A DNA stretch of 64,000 nucleotides, from contig NZ_DF158896.1 of the NCBI RefSeq assembly GCF_000307265.1, positions 408,675-472,674 on the forward strand, read 5' to 3'. The notes below the pieces were generated by a model, which was not told where the DNA came from, made no database searches, and was given only the letters and a program-made list of their open reading frames with translations. Made by a program: the position numbers and the translations under genes. The stretch comes from Oscillibacter ruminantium GH1. GTDB lineage: Bacteria > Bacillota > Clostridia > Oscillospirales > Oscillospiraceae. Positions 34,837-44,098 of this stretch are shown here, piece after piece. Within the stretch, counting starts at the first letter, position 1, and each line of letters begins with the position of its first letter.

Positions 34837-34872
34837 ACGGCATATGTCAATTTTGTTATTGACATATGCCGT
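34837..34872. promoter_or_regulatory. 15-bp perfect inverted repeat, candidate operator
   Basis: ACGGCATATGTCAAT (34837-34851) and its reverse complement (34858-34872) are separated by 6 bp. A further half copy, GACATATGCCG, lies at 34900-34910. Three copies of the GGCATATGTC/GACATATGCC core ahead of the DUF134 operon suggest a regulator site; a hairpin role is also possible. Confidence 0.55.
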
Positions 34873-34952
34873 TTTCACTTGTACAATCAAGGTATAAACG
34901 ACATATGCCGCAATCAAAACAATAGGGAGGTGACTATCCATGCTAAATATGG

Positions 34953-35141
34953 ATGGTACGAGTTCTTGACAGATGTGGTACTAGGTACGCTGAGGCTATG
35001 GCCGATGCTGCCGTGCAACACACGTTAAAAAACAGCTTTTGTTGTTTTGTTGCCGATAGCGACAAAGACGCGCTACCGGTGCTGAAAGTAGCTCTAGAAC
35101 AGCGGCTCGCCTGCGCTGAGTATCTCTTGCAGAGAGTTTAA
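34953..35141 (+). pseudogene. Possible remnant gene ahead of the DUF134 operon
   Basis: A ribosome site (GGGAGGTGA) and ATG at about 34940 open only a nine-codon frame, while another frame from 34953 codes RYAEAMADAAVQHTLKNSFCC and then [20 protein letters not shown]. This looks like a small gene broken by a frameshift near its start. No family is recognised. Confidence 0.3.
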
Positions 35142-35191
35142 TTTACAGACTGCTCGGAGGACTCCCCGGCGGGAAAAGATTGGAGGAAATT

Positions 35192-35572
35192 ATGCCGCGC
35201 CCCAAAAAATGTAGGAAGGTCTGCTGCCTTCCGCCCATCAGCCAGTTTGTTCCCGCAGGAGAGGACGTCTCTTGCCGTGAAACTGTTGTGATGACGGTAG
35301 ATGAATATGAAACGGTTCGTCTCATCGACAACGAGGGCTTTTCGCAGGAGGAATGCAGCGGATATATGAACATTGCGCGTACCACAGTACAGCAAATTTA
35401 CGATGGCGCACGCAAAAAGATTGCCCACGCACTGGTGGATGGACTGTCGCTGAAGATCGAGGGCGGTGACTACCGTTTATGCGACGGCAAGGAGCGCTAT
35501 TGTGGCTGCGGCGGATGTCGGAGACATCGGCTCGGCTACATGGACGAGACGCAAAAGGAGGAGAATTTATGA
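35192..35572 (+). CDS. DUF134 family HTH protein
   Basis: A 126-residue protein starting [15 protein letters not shown] behind TGGAGG. DUF134 proteins have a sigma-region-4-like helix-turn-helix, here [42 protein letters not shown] in consecutive pieces, and a Cys-rich tail (CGCGGCRRH) that may hold a metal or Fe-S cluster. They usually stand with NifX-like and Mrp-like genes and are assumed to regulate them. Its stop overlaps the next start by ATGA. Confidence 0.88.
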   Translation: MPRPKKCRKVCCLPPISQFVPAGEDVSCRETVVMTVDEYETVRLIDNEGFSQEECSGYMNIARTTVQQIYDGARKKIAHALVDGLSLKIEGGDYRLCDGKERYCGCGGCRRHRLGYMDETQKEENL

Positions 35573-35925
35573 TTATTGCAATTCCCGTGGATGAAGGAAA
35601 GGAAGCTGTCTGCGCTTCATTTGGCCGCACACCGTATTTTCTAATTCACTGCACGGAAAACGGGCAGACAGATGTTTTTGTAAATCCGGCGGCCAAAGCA
35701 CAAGGAGGCGCGGGTATACAGTCTGCGCAATTTGTGGTCGATGCGGGCGCGAATACACTAATTACGGTTCGCTGCGGACAGAACGCGGCTGATGTGTTCA
35801 AAGCCGCGAATATCAAAATCTACAAAGCAACAGGCGGCAGTGTCGACGATCAACTCAGGGCACTTGCGGAGGGAAAACTTGTCGAGCTGACCAGTTTCCA
35901 TGCGGGTTTTCACGGCAAGGTATGA
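35569..35925 (+). CDS. NifX/NafY-like dinitrogenase cofactor-binding domain protein
   Basis: A 118-residue protein of the dinitrogenase iron-molybdenum cofactor biosynthesis family (RNase H-like fold). [28 protein letters not shown] and the C-terminal [16 protein letters not shown] fit. In organisms without nitrogenase these proteins are thought to carry or chaperone metal clusters. It overlaps DUF134 and the following ATPase by 4 bp on each side, so the operon is translated as a unit. Confidence 0.9.
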   Translation: MIIAIPVDEGKEAVCASFGRTPYFLIHCTENGQTDVFVNPAAKAQGGAGIQSAQFVVDAGANTLITVRCGQNAADVFKAANIKIYKATGGSVDDQLRALAEGKLVELTSFHAGFHGKV

Positions 35926-36758
35926 GAGTTGCAGTGCTCAGCGGAAAAGGAGGCACAGGCAAAACCTTTGTGTCGGTATGCCTCGCCGCCGTTGCGCAAG
36001 ACGCGGTTTATATCGACTGCGATGTGGAGGAACCGAACGGCCGTCTTTACTGGAAACCGAAAATTGAAACAGAAGTGCCAGTTTCTGTTTTGGTTCCCGT
36101 GTTTGATGCGGAAAAATGCAGTGGATGCCGGAAATGTGTGGAGTTTTGCCGCTTTCACGCGTTAGCCTTTGTCAAAGATAAGCCGATTGTATTTTCCGAG
36201 GTCTGTCATTCCTGCGGAGGCTGTATGCTGGTGTGCCCGGAATCTGCCGTCGTGGAAACACCTCGCCCGGTGGGTATGGTGGAGAAAGGGACGAAAGCCG
36301 ACGTACGTGTCGTGACGGGCATCTTGAATACCGGCGAAGCATCGGCGGTGCCTGTCATTAAGGCCGCCCTGCGTGCCGGAGGCAAGGCTGATTTTACCGT
36401 CATCGACTGCCCACCCGGCAGTGGGTGTCCGGTGATGGAAAGCGTGAAGGACGCGGACTGTTGTTTGCTGGTGGCCGAGCCCACCGCCTTTGGCTTACAC
36501 AATTTTAAGATGATACATCGGCTGGCTGCGTTGCTGAAAAAGCCCTGCGGTGTGGTAATCAACAAGGCGGACGCGCCTTACGCGCCGCTGGAGGAATACT
36601 GTGCGGCACAGAACCTACCCATTCTGCTGCACATTCCGTACACTGAACAGTTGGCGGCGTTGGGCGCGGCGGGCAAAATCGCTGTGGATCAAGACATTGA
36701 GCTCGCGCAGGCGTTTAAAGGACTGCTCTCCGCCGTTAAGGGAGGGCTGCTCACATGA
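35922..36758 (+). CDS. Mrp-like P-loop ATPase with 4Fe-4S insert (first)
   Basis: A 278-residue MinD/Mrp-family ATPase. The deviant Walker A VLSGKGGTGKTF is at residues 5-16. Two ferredoxin-type motifs interrupt the fold at about 66-110 (CSGCRKCVEFCRFHA and CHSCGGCMLVCPESA), then switch II DCPPGSGCP. Proteins of this kind come in pairs next to NifX-like genes and are assumed to handle Fe-S clusters or drive electron transfer; biochemistry is sparse. It overlaps the second ATPase by ATGA. The two copies likely work as a heterodimer. Confidence 0.9.
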   Translation: MRVAVLSGKGGTGKTFVSVCLAAVAQDAVYIDCDVEEPNGRLYWKPKIETEVPVSVLVPVFDAEKCSGCRKCVEFCRFHALAFVKDKPIVFSEVCHSCGGCMLVCPESAVVETPRPVGMVEKGTKADVRVVTGILNTGEASAVPVIKAALRAGGKADFTVIDCPPGSGCPVMESVKDADCCLLVAEPTAFGLHNFKMIHRLAALLKKPCGVVINKADAPYAPLEEYCAAQNLPILLHIPYTEQLAALGAAGKIAVDQDIELAQAFKGLLSAVKGGLLT

Positions 36759-37627
36759 AGAAACTGCTGATTCTCAGCGGAAAAGGTGGTACGGGCAAGA
36801 CCACCACCGCTGCGGCGTTTATTCGCTTTGCCAATGCCTGCGCCTATGCAGATTGTGATGTGGACGCGCCGAATCTTCATCTGGTGGCCACTACGGGTAA
36901 TGAACCAGAGTATTTTGACTATATGGGTTCTCAGAAGGCCGCGGTCGACCCCGGCAAGTGTCTTGGTTGCGGCAGTTGTATAAAGGTTTGCCGTTTTGAC
37001 GCTATCCGTAAAACGGGAAGCGTCTGTAAAGTTGACGAGTTTGCCTGTGAGGGCTGCGGCGTGTGCACAACAGCCTGCCCTGTCGGGGCGGTTGGGCTTC
37101 AGGACGACGTGGCCGGTGAGGTGGCGCTGTATCGAAACCCGGCGGTGTTTGCCACGGCGCAACTCAAAATGGGGCGTGGCAATTCCGGCAAGCTGGTATC
37201 TGAAGTAAAGCTTGCGCTGGCGAACGCCGCGCAGGGTGAGGAACTTGCGATCATTGACGGTTCACCCGGAATTGGCTGCCCCGTAATTGCCTCCATGAGC
37301 GGGGTGGATCTGGTGCTGATTGTGGCAGAGCCCTCGCTTTCGGGCCGCAGCGATTTGGAACGTATTCTGAAAACAGCGGGAATCTTCCAAACGAAAACGG
37401 CTGTGTGCATCAACAAATACAATGCGAGTCCGGAAAACGCAGAGAAGATCGAGCTGTTTTGCACCCAACGCGGCATCCCCTTTGTGGGCCGTATTCCCTA
37501 TGACAGGCAGGCATCTGCCGCTATCAATTCCGGAAAGAGTCTTGCGGATATCGACTGCCCCGCATCCCGCGCACTGCGGGAAGTGTTCGCGCGCACCATG
37601 AATTTGCTGGGTGGTGAAACGAGATGA
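36755..37627 (+). CDS. Mrp-like P-loop ATPase with 4Fe-4S insert (second)
   Basis: A 290-residue partner of the preceding ATPase. Walker A ILSGKGGTGKTT is intact at residues 5-16. Two cluster motifs follow (CLGCGSCIKVCRFDA and CEGCGVCTTACPVGA) and DGSPGIGCP is switch II. Unlike the first copy it keeps Lys-Thr-Thr at the end of the P-loop. Its stop overlaps the start of a broken MBL-fold gene by ATGA, completing a five-gene coupled operon. Confidence 0.92.
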   Translation: MKKLLILSGKGGTGKTTTAAAFIRFANACAYADCDVDAPNLHLVATTGNEPEYFDYMGSQKAAVDPGKCLGCGSCIKVCRFDAIRKTGSVCKVDEFACEGCGVCTTACPVGAVGLQDDVAGEVALYRNPAVFATAQLKMGRGNSGKLVSEVKLALANAAQGEELAIIDGSPGIGCPVIASMSGVDLVLIVAEPSLSGRSDLERILKTAGIFQTKTAVCINKYNASPENAEKIELFCTQRGIPFVGRIPYDRQASAAINSGKSLADIDCPASRALREVFARTMNLLGGETR

Positions 37628-38130
37628 AAATTGTTGCCCTGATGGAAAACACCTCGGAGCGCGCCGACTGCTGTACGGAACACGGCCTGAGCCTTTATCC
37701 GGAAACCTGCGGACAGAAAACCTTCTTTGACACCGGTCAATTCAGCGCGTTTGCCGAAACCTCGGTGTCGATCTCTCCGCCGTCAATTTGGCGGTTCTCT
37801 CCCACGGACACTATGGCCACGGCGGCGGACTCGGCGCATTTTTGAAGCGAAACGAAAAGACACCGGTGTACCTGACTTTGAGGAACACTTGAATGCGACC
37901 GGAAGGGACGTTGGCCTTAACCGGGCGCTACAGGCAACCAAGCATCCTGTTTTTATGGGGGACTCTGTGGAACTTGCCCAGGGGCTGGAACTTTTCTCCT
38001 GCAACGCGCGCTCGCATCCGTTTGGAAGCAAGTCATTTGGGCTTTCCGTGCAAAGGAACGACGTGACTGAGCCCGACGATTTTTGGCATGCAACAAAAAT
38101 ATGCAGATTTTCCGTGCAGTTTGCCTATAT
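37624..38130 (+). pseudogene. MBL-fold hydrolase, frameshifted
   Basis: Starts as MKIVALMENTSERADCCTEH, the head of small MBL-fold proteins that follow Mrp/NifX genes. The frame goes wrong after GQFSAFAE (about 37760). The zinc motif [15 protein letters not shown] continues in a second frame and NATGRDVGLNRALQATKHPV in a third from about 37880. At least two frameshifts, so no functional enzyme is made. The Asp of the usual HxHxDH motif is also changed to Gly (SHGHYGH). Confidence 0.8.
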
Positions 38131-38139
38131 TGGAAGATG

Positions 38140-38397
38140 GTGCGGGCTTTTATGTCATTGCACGGTGTTGCCTTAGATAAAAATCGGTCATTCTCATCAC
38201 TACTCAGGATTGCCACGCACATAAAAGTTGCTAAATCAACCGTATGTAAAGTCCTTAATCGCACATTGTCCAACAGAAATAGCAAACCCCTTAATTCAAG
38301 CTGAAGGTATTAACATTGCTCGAACTCTATGTGTTTCAATTCTAGCAAAAGTGCGTGCGCTTTTCAATATTCGGAGCGGTCCGAAAACAGACTAAGG
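38140..38397. other. Stretch without a supportable gene
   Basis: AT-richer sequence after the broken MBL gene. A short frame reads IATHIKVAKSTVCKVLNRTL, which resembles a LacI-type DNA-binding helix but has no start, no ribosome site and no continuation. I see nothing else here. Confidence 0.3.
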
Positions 38398-38438
38398 TAA
38401 CGATAGATCTTACAAGAGAAGAAAAAACTCTAGGGCGG
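38398..38438. repeat. 41-bp direct repeat, copy 2
   Basis: Matches 34375-34415 at 40 of 41 positions (mismatch at 38430). Same orientation as copy 1, 4.0 kb apart. Confidence 0.9.
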
Positions 38439-38561
38439 CTAAATACGAAGCTGCGAAACGTATGATTAAACGCTGTATGCATGGCGAACCAAATTCACCT
38501 GTTATTCCAACGACTGTTAAGTGCCTCCGGATGATTGCTTTCAGTTCTGCTGTGGACAAAA

Positions 38562-38593
38562 GCTGTGCTAGCGCTTTCGCGCCAGCACAGCTC
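38562..38593 (-). terminator. Hairpin downstream of the YjiH gene
   Basis: AGCTGTGCTAGCGC and GCGCCAGCACAGCT form a 14-bp stem with one mismatch around TTTC. It lies 170 bp beyond the YjiH stop; the rest of 38439-38763 has no gene that I can support. Confidence 0.5.
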
Positions 38594-38763
38594 TTATGTG
38601 GCCTTTGACTGGGATGACCGCCGCCTGTATCCCAAGAAAACCCGAAAAGCAGGAAGCAAAGGAGGCGATAGAGGCCGTAACTCGTATCGTTTGACCAGCG
38701 AAGGCGCTCTGCAGTTCTCACAAGGTTCGCCGCTCATGTGGAAGTGAGGTTCACTAAGCAGGC

Positions 38764-40077
38764 TTACAAAACAATCAACGCCACAAGTCCTGCCAGCAGG
38801 ATCGATAAGATCAATCTCTCCACCCATAGGATCAGAAGATCGGTGACCTTGACAGGAATCTTGGTGGACAGGATGCAGGGGATCACCGCCGAGAAAAACA
38901 GCAACTCAGAAATGCAGCACACGGCAACCACATAGCGGGTGGCTAACGCGGCGCTGGTGACAAATGCGGCGGGCAGGAACATCTCGGCAATTGTCGTTGC
39001 CAGAGACTGGGCGGCCAACAGCGCGTCCGGAATGCGAACCAGCAACGTGAAAGGATAAAAAATGTAGCCGATGATGCTGAAGACTGGGGTGTATAGCGCC
39101 AGCAACATGCCCAGAAGACCAATGGAGAGAATGGTGGGCAGGATGTTAGTGATCATGCGCAGACCGTCTTTGGTGTTTTTCCAGACGTTTACGCCGATGT
39201 TGCCGGAGCGACCGGCGGCTTGCAGTGCTTCATTCCATGCCACCCTGAGATGATCCTTGTCCACGGTGGCCTCAGGATTGGGAGCAACACCTTCCATGTA
39301 CTCATCGGGAATCTTCGCTGTGGGATAAATCCGCGCGACGATGGCGGTGACGATAAAGGTGATAAGCAGTGTTGTCCAGAAATAGAAATTCCATCGATCC
39401 ATCAAATCCAGCGTTTTGGCAACCACTACCATAAAGGTGGTGGACACCGTGGAAAAACCAGTGGCGATGATATAAGCTTCTTTTTTCGTATAGCGGCCCT
39501 TGTGATACATATCGTCGGTGATGATCAGCGCCAGAGAATAGCTGCCTACAAAAGAGGCCACCGCGTCAATGGCGGAGCGACCGGGGGTTTTCCAGATCTT
39601 GCGCATAACCGGCTGCAAAAACACGGCCACAAATTCCATCAGACCGTAATCGGTCAAAAACGAAAGAAACACTGCACCAATGGGGATCAGGAAACACAGG
39701 CTGCAACACAGCGTGACAAACAAATAGGGCAGAAGATCGGCGTTAGTCAACAGTTCCTCCGGCCCAAGCTGAAAGACGAACATCGCCGCGCATACCAGTC
39801 CTATGATTTTAAAGATGGAGAACACAATGTCTTTCACGCTTTTCTTCCAAGTTTTTTTTACGAAAGGCAGAATGGCTCCTGCCGCCACCACGATCAAAAC
39901 CACATACCCCTGAACCGTCGTACCCAGCGCGTTTCGAATCAGTGTGGTCACATGATCCACCGGAATGGTGGTTTTGCCGTTAAACGGTATGCTGACAAAG
40001 AACATGAAGAATCCCAACAGACTACACAGAATAAATTTTACCGCATTGCTTGAGCCTTTTTTTGTAGTTTCGCCCAT
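38764..40077 (-). CDS. YjiH family membrane transporter
   Basis: A 437-residue polytopic membrane protein with a Gate/nucleoside-recognition domain. Ten or more hydrophobic segments; the start MGETTKKGSSNAVKFILCSL, the GRSAIDAVASFVGSYSLALII segment and the ATGFSTVSTTFMVVVAKTL segment (each read in short blocks) match YjiH-type proteins. GGAGGAGAAATC precedes the ATG. Substrate unknown; relatives stand beside amidohydrolases or peptidases. Here the upstream neighbour is a two-component system on the same strand with a 137-bp gap, which makes YjiH the likely target. Confidence 0.85.
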   Translation of the reverse strand: MGETTKKGSSNAVKFILCSLLGFFMFFVSIPFNGKTTIPVDHVTTLIRNALGTTVQGYVVLIVVAAGAILPFVKKTWKKSVKDIVFSIFKIIGLVCAAMFVFQLGPEELLTNADLLPYLFVTLCCSLCFLIPIGAVFLSFLTDYGLMEFVAVFLQPVMRKIWKTPGRSAIDAVASFVGSYSLALIITDDMYHKGRYTKKEAYIIATGFSTVSTTFMVVVAKTLDLMDRWNFYFWTTLLITFIVTAIVARIYPTAKIPDEYMEGVAPNPEATVDKDHLRVAWNEALQAAGRSGNIGVNVWKNTKDGLRMITNILPTILSIGLLGMLLALYTPVFSIIGYIFYPFTLLVRIPDALLAAQSLATTIAEMFLPAAFVTSAALATRYVVAVCCISELLFFSAVIPCILSTKIPVKVTDLLILWVERLILSILLAGLVALIVL

Positions 40078-40214
40078 GATTTCTCCTCCTCCAAAAATTC
40101 TTTGCTTGGACTTTATGGAGATAGCATATCACAGCGATGCTCACACTTTAGTCACACATTATTCATACGTTTGTCAATTTGTTCGGCGCTTTGCACATGG
40201 CCGAGTGGCGGGAA

Positions 40215-41000
40215 TCACGGTGCTTTCGTCAAAGTGCCGCTGAGCATTCCGTTGGTCTCCTCTGCCCAACTGTACTGCGTCATATACTCGCCCCGGTATG
40301 CGTCTATTCCCGGCTGACTACCGTCCCGCCACTGGTAATAATCGCAGCAAACCAATTCCGGCTTGATGGCAAGCCGCTTACCTGTTTTCTCCAAAACCTC
40401 CCCGCACCCCACACGGCGCAGGGTGTCCTGTAAATCTTTGCGCAGATTTTGAAAATAGGACAGATGTGTCTCGTCCTCCCAGAGAATGGACATAATTTCG
40501 TCCGCGCCACAGCTGGCACCGCAGCGATCCACCAGATACGCCAGCAGCTCCCGTGTGCGCTCATACTTGAAACTTAGATACTTGCCCTCTACGCGGGCTT
40601 CAAAACTGCCAAAGCATTGGATGGAAAGCCGTTTTTCACTGGGAACGGGGTATCTCAGGCATTCCAACTGCCCGCGCAGCTCCTGCGGATCAATGGGCTT
40701 AAGCAGATAGCCGCTGGCATTGAGCTGATAAGCGTCAAAGGCATAGTCGGCGTACGCCGTAGTATAAATAATGTTCAACTGCGGAAGCAGGGCGGACAGC
40801 TTTTTGCCAAGGGTAATCCCATCCATGCCCCGCATTTCGATATCCAAAAAGGCCAGTTCCACGGGGTTGTCCGCCGCAAAAGCCAGCGCTGCGGAGGGTC
40901 GTCGGAAATCGTAGACCTCCACCTGAGGCAATACTTCGCAGATGCATTCCCGCAGCCGCTCCAGCATAATCGCTTCATCATCCACCGCAAGGACTTTCAT
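40215..41000 (-). CDS. Response regulator with SARP-like winged helix
   Basis: A 261-residue protein. The N-terminal receiver (1-125) has the acidic pair in VLAVDDE, the phospho-acceptor Asp in LAFLDIEMRGMDG and the Lys in YLLKPID. The C-terminal part (IQCFGSFEARVEGKYLSFKY onward) is an OmpR/SARP-type winged helix as found in transcriptional activators, an unusual output for a receiver; LytTR is the more common partner of this kinase class. It overlaps the kinase stop by ATGA, so both are made together. Confidence 0.9.
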   Translation of the reverse strand: MKVLAVDDEAIMLERLRECICEVLPQVEVYDFRRPSAALAFAADNPVELAFLDIEMRGMDGITLGKKLSALLPQLNIIYTTAYADYAFDAYQLNASGYLLKPIDPQELRGQLECLRYPVPSEKRLSIQCFGSFEARVEGKYLSFKYERTRELLAYLVDRCGASCGADEIMSILWEDETHLSYFQNLRKDLQDTLRRVGCGEVLEKTGKRLAIKPELVCCDYYQWRDGSQPGIDAYRGEYMTQYSWAEETNGMLSGTLTKAP

Positions 41001-42652
41001 TGCAGTTCCTCCTTCGCCTGTTTCCCGCCGGCTTCGCCGACGGGCCTTTCCGCCTTTGGAACGCGGATGGACACAAGAGTACCCGACCCCGAATGGCTTT
41101 CGATTGTCAAACTGCCGTCACACATAAACTGTAAGCGTCTGCGCACGTTCTCAATCCCAATGTGCACCCGTCCGTCTTCCAGCGCGGCCTTTTCGTCAAA
41201 GCCCACGCCATCGTCTTCGACCTGGATCAGCCAGACGTCCGCAAGCTCTCGGCTTCGGATTGTTACAACGCCACCGTCGTCCTTTCGGCCCAACCCGTGC
41301 TTCACCGCGTTTTCCACCATCGGCTGGACGCTCAGCGGCGGCAGAAGAAATTCCGAGCACTCCACCTCATAGACCACCCGCAGATCATCCCCAAACCGCA
41401 TCTGCTCCAGCCATAAATATGTTTTCACGTGCTGCAGCTCCGTTGAAAAGGACACCATTTTTACGTTTTGAACGGATTCCAGATTGGTTCGCAGATAACG
41501 GGCAAAAGCATCGATTGCCGTGGAAGCCAGTACAGGATTCTTTCGGCATAACTGCCCGATGGTCCCAAGCGCGTTAAACAAAAAGTGCGGCTGGATCTGG
41601 GAGAGAATGATCCTTGCCCGACCGTCGGCCAGCTCCATCTGGTTTTTTGCCAGCTCCGCTTTTTTTAGCGCCAACTCCGCCTGACTCGTGGCCAGCTCTC
41701 GTTCCGCCTGTTCCTCCCGGGCCTCTTCCCGCTCCCACTCGGACAGAATCCAGATTCCTGCCAAGCTCAAAAGAATCACAAAGGTAGTCATCAGATAAAA
41801 GCTGCTGTTTTCCCGCAGTACCTCGGAAAACGTTTTAGTGAAGACATAGGTGGTCAGCCATTTCTGCTGAAGGGCGGACAGCGTTCCGTCCATCTGCATT
41901 TCCCTGATCGCGGAATCAAGCTCTCCCGCAAGGGCCTTTTCCCCCTCCCGGACGCCAAGTCCCAGCCCGCTGTCCATCATGGCAAAGACCTGAAGCAGGT
42001 CGGTGTACCCCTTTTGTTGAATCAGCATTTTGGCCACGGACGCGCGCATAACCGCGTAGTCGATCTCTCCCCGCTCCAAGGCATCCAACTCCTCGGTGTA
42101 GGTATCATAGCGGCGGGCGTTTCCCTCAATCCCGTAAATATCCACTTCCGTATTGCCGTTGAGAATCGCGATGCGCGCATGTTTCAGGTCGTTGACGCCG
42201 CTAATGGGCGTCTTCCCATAGACCACGAAGGCGTCGTCCGCAATGATGGAGGTGATCATCAGCCCGTCGTTCCGGTTGGAGATGCTTTCAAGACCCATCA
42301 CAATGTCCGCGTCTCCATTTTTGACTTCCTGCACCACCTTGGCCCAAGTCAACAGTCGAATCTCCACATTGACCTGCAGCCGGTTTGCGACTTCGTTGAT
42401 GCATTCAATGTCGTGTCCGGTCAAGGAGCCGTCCTCCTTGACGGAGGAGTAAGGCGCAAAATCAATATCTCCAACCACCCGCAGCGTTCTTTCATAGCAG
42501 TTCTGCGCGGCAATTTTCACCTCAGGCTCACCGGCGAACCAGCCACCCTGCACGGCTGCGCCGCCAATTTGAATTGCCAGCAGAACGACAATTAAAACGC
42601 TGAGCAGATAAATTTGAAGAAATCGCTTTTTTAAAACAGTTGTGCTTCCCAT
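40997..42652 (-). CDS. Sensor kinase with extracellular solute-binding domain
   Basis: A 551-residue sensor. An N-terminal membrane helix (FLQIYLLSVLIVVLLAIQIG) is followed by a type-3 periplasmic-binding-protein domain (about 55-270; LRVVGDIDFAPYSS, then DADIVMGLESISNR), a second helix (about 290-310), a coiled coil and a His_kinase domain with the phospho-acceptor His in QIQPHFLFNALGTIGQL. The ATPase part has VENAVKHGLG and GVGFDE. The ATG at 42652 has AAGGACGG upstream. The binding domain is of the amino-acid/polar solute type, so the kinase probably senses such a solute outside and adjusts the adjacent transporter. Confidence 0.92.
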   Translation of the reverse strand: MGSTTVLKKRFLQIYLLSVLIVVLLAIQIGGAAVQGGWFAGEPEVKIAAQNCYERTLRVVGDIDFAPYSSVKEDGSLTGHDIECINEVANRLQVNVEIRLLTWAKVVQEVKNGDADIVMGLESISNRNDGLMITSIIADDAFVVYGKTPISGVNDLKHARIAILNGNTEVDIYGIEGNARRYDTYTEELDALERGEIDYAVMRASVAKMLIQQKGYTDLLQVFAMMDSGLGLGVREGEKALAGELDSAIREMQMDGTLSALQQKWLTTYVFTKTFSEVLRENSSFYLMTTFVILLSLAGIWILSEWEREEAREEQAERELATSQAELALKKAELAKNQMELADGRARIILSQIQPHFLFNALGTIGQLCRKNPVLASTAIDAFARYLRTNLESVQNVKMVSFSTELQHVKTYLWLEQMRFGDDLRVVYEVECSEFLLPPLSVQPMVENAVKHGLGRKDDGGVVTIRSRELADVWLIQVEDDGVGFDEKAALEDGRVHIGIENVRRRLQFMCDGSLTIESHSGSGTLVSIRVPKAERPVGEAGGKQAKEELQ

Positions 42653-42836
42653 TGCAATCACCGTCCTTTTGAAATTCCATCGCGGCTTTGCCACACCTGT
42701 TTCTGCAAGGCACTATAGCATAAGTCGGCAAAAAAGTACAGATAGCCTTCGAAAGAATCACTTCCAAAGGCCGTCTTGCTCTATTATCAAAAGATTTGCT
42801 AGCTATAAAAGAAAGGCTTGACCTACTCATTTTCCA

Positions 42837-43990
42837 AAATTAAGAGTGATGGCAGTACCATCGTAAAACTGTACTACGACCACAATGTCAACGCCGTCAC
42901 CTATGTTTATTCCAATGGGATGGACGCAACGCCCCCCGGCGTTGCCTGAGACGGGCACTTTCGTTGTGGCCATACGGTGAGCGTTGATACAGGTGCTCCT
43001 GTGCTTCCGGGCTATGAGTTCTCCGGGTGGGAGACTACGGATGCGGTAGTTACCGATGAGCAGTTTGCCATGCCGGATACGCCAGTGACCTTTACCGTGA
43101 CGTGGATGCCGCGCAGCGATACGCCCTTCACGGTGGAGTATTACCAGCAAAACGCCATTGATGACAGCTACACGCTGGCAGATACGTTTCACGGGGAAGG
43201 AACTGCCAGAGGGAACATCCCGCTCAAGGAATTTGAAGGCTTCCTGCTGACGCCGGATAGCGTGACGGCTGCAGATAGTTTCAAGATCCGGAGCGATGGA
43301 ACAGCCACGCTGAAACTCTACTATGAACGGGAGCGCTTCGCCGTGACGTATGCTTACGCGGGACGCGCTGCCGGAGATACCGTTCTGCAGGCAACCAGCT
43401 ATTGGTACGGACAGACGGTGACGTTTCTAGCGTAGCCACAGAGCAAGGGCGCGTTGCGCTTTTTGGACTGGGCGCTGGATGGGACGCTCACAAACGCGCT
43501 TAATTTTGCGCTGGAGAAAGATGTAACGATTACCGGCTACTGGTATACGCCCGCATCCAGTGGTGGAGGGGTAATGATAACGGTAAGGTGGCATATTCCG
43601 CTATTCTCATCCCCGACAGTGCCGCAACAGACATTGTTCTCCGAGGCGATTCAAGTAACCGCGTAACGTTCCTAGAACCGCCCAATAAGGATAGCTGCAC
43701 CTTTGCAGGCTGGGCCACCGAACCGGGTGGTGATGCCACCTACCACGCCGAAGACACAATCACGCTGACGCGCAATTGTGTCTTTTATGCGGTTTATTAC
43801 TGGCAGGTTGCGCCATACATTATCGGATTTACGGATGATGCTTTCCGTCCTTGATTCAATTTAACTTTGAAATAGGGGACTTTAATGCTGAATCGTCTGG
43901 GGGTATCCACGCAGATCACCAGTCCGAACCTCTATTTCACGCGGCGTGTTTTTCTCTCTCTGATCTGTACGGTCACCGGCGCTTTTTGGC
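42837..43990 (+). pseudogene. Broken InlB-repeat/S-layer homology gene (second copy)
   Basis: Coding-like stretches in changing frames follow the plan of the gene at 31313. KIKSDGSTIVKLYYDHN opens it without a start, a TGA falls after GMDATPPGVA, then LPGYEFSGWETTDAVVTDEQ and YTLADTFHGEGTARGNIPLK. Stops follow at about 43435, then ALEKDVTITGYWYTPASS and a last S-layer piece, IIGFTDDAFRP with a stop, and LMLNRLGVSTQITSPNLYFT. At least four disruptions. Both ends are missing. The copies are paralogues, not identical, so this is an older duplication or a relic of a gene family. Confidence 0.8.
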
Positions 43991-44098
43991 TCGCCTCTCT
44001 CCCAGCCCCATGTGATTTTCTTGGGGGAATAGTGTGCCCTATGAGACAAAACGAATCGCTACATCGAAATATGTGCAGAGCCTTTTTGACAGATTCCA

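Noticed and set aside
22474..38760. A complete integrative conjugative element
   Set aside because: No relaxase catalytic domain, coupling ATPase or VirB4/VirB6-type transfer genes, and no right attachment site were found; the region is a mosaic of remnants.
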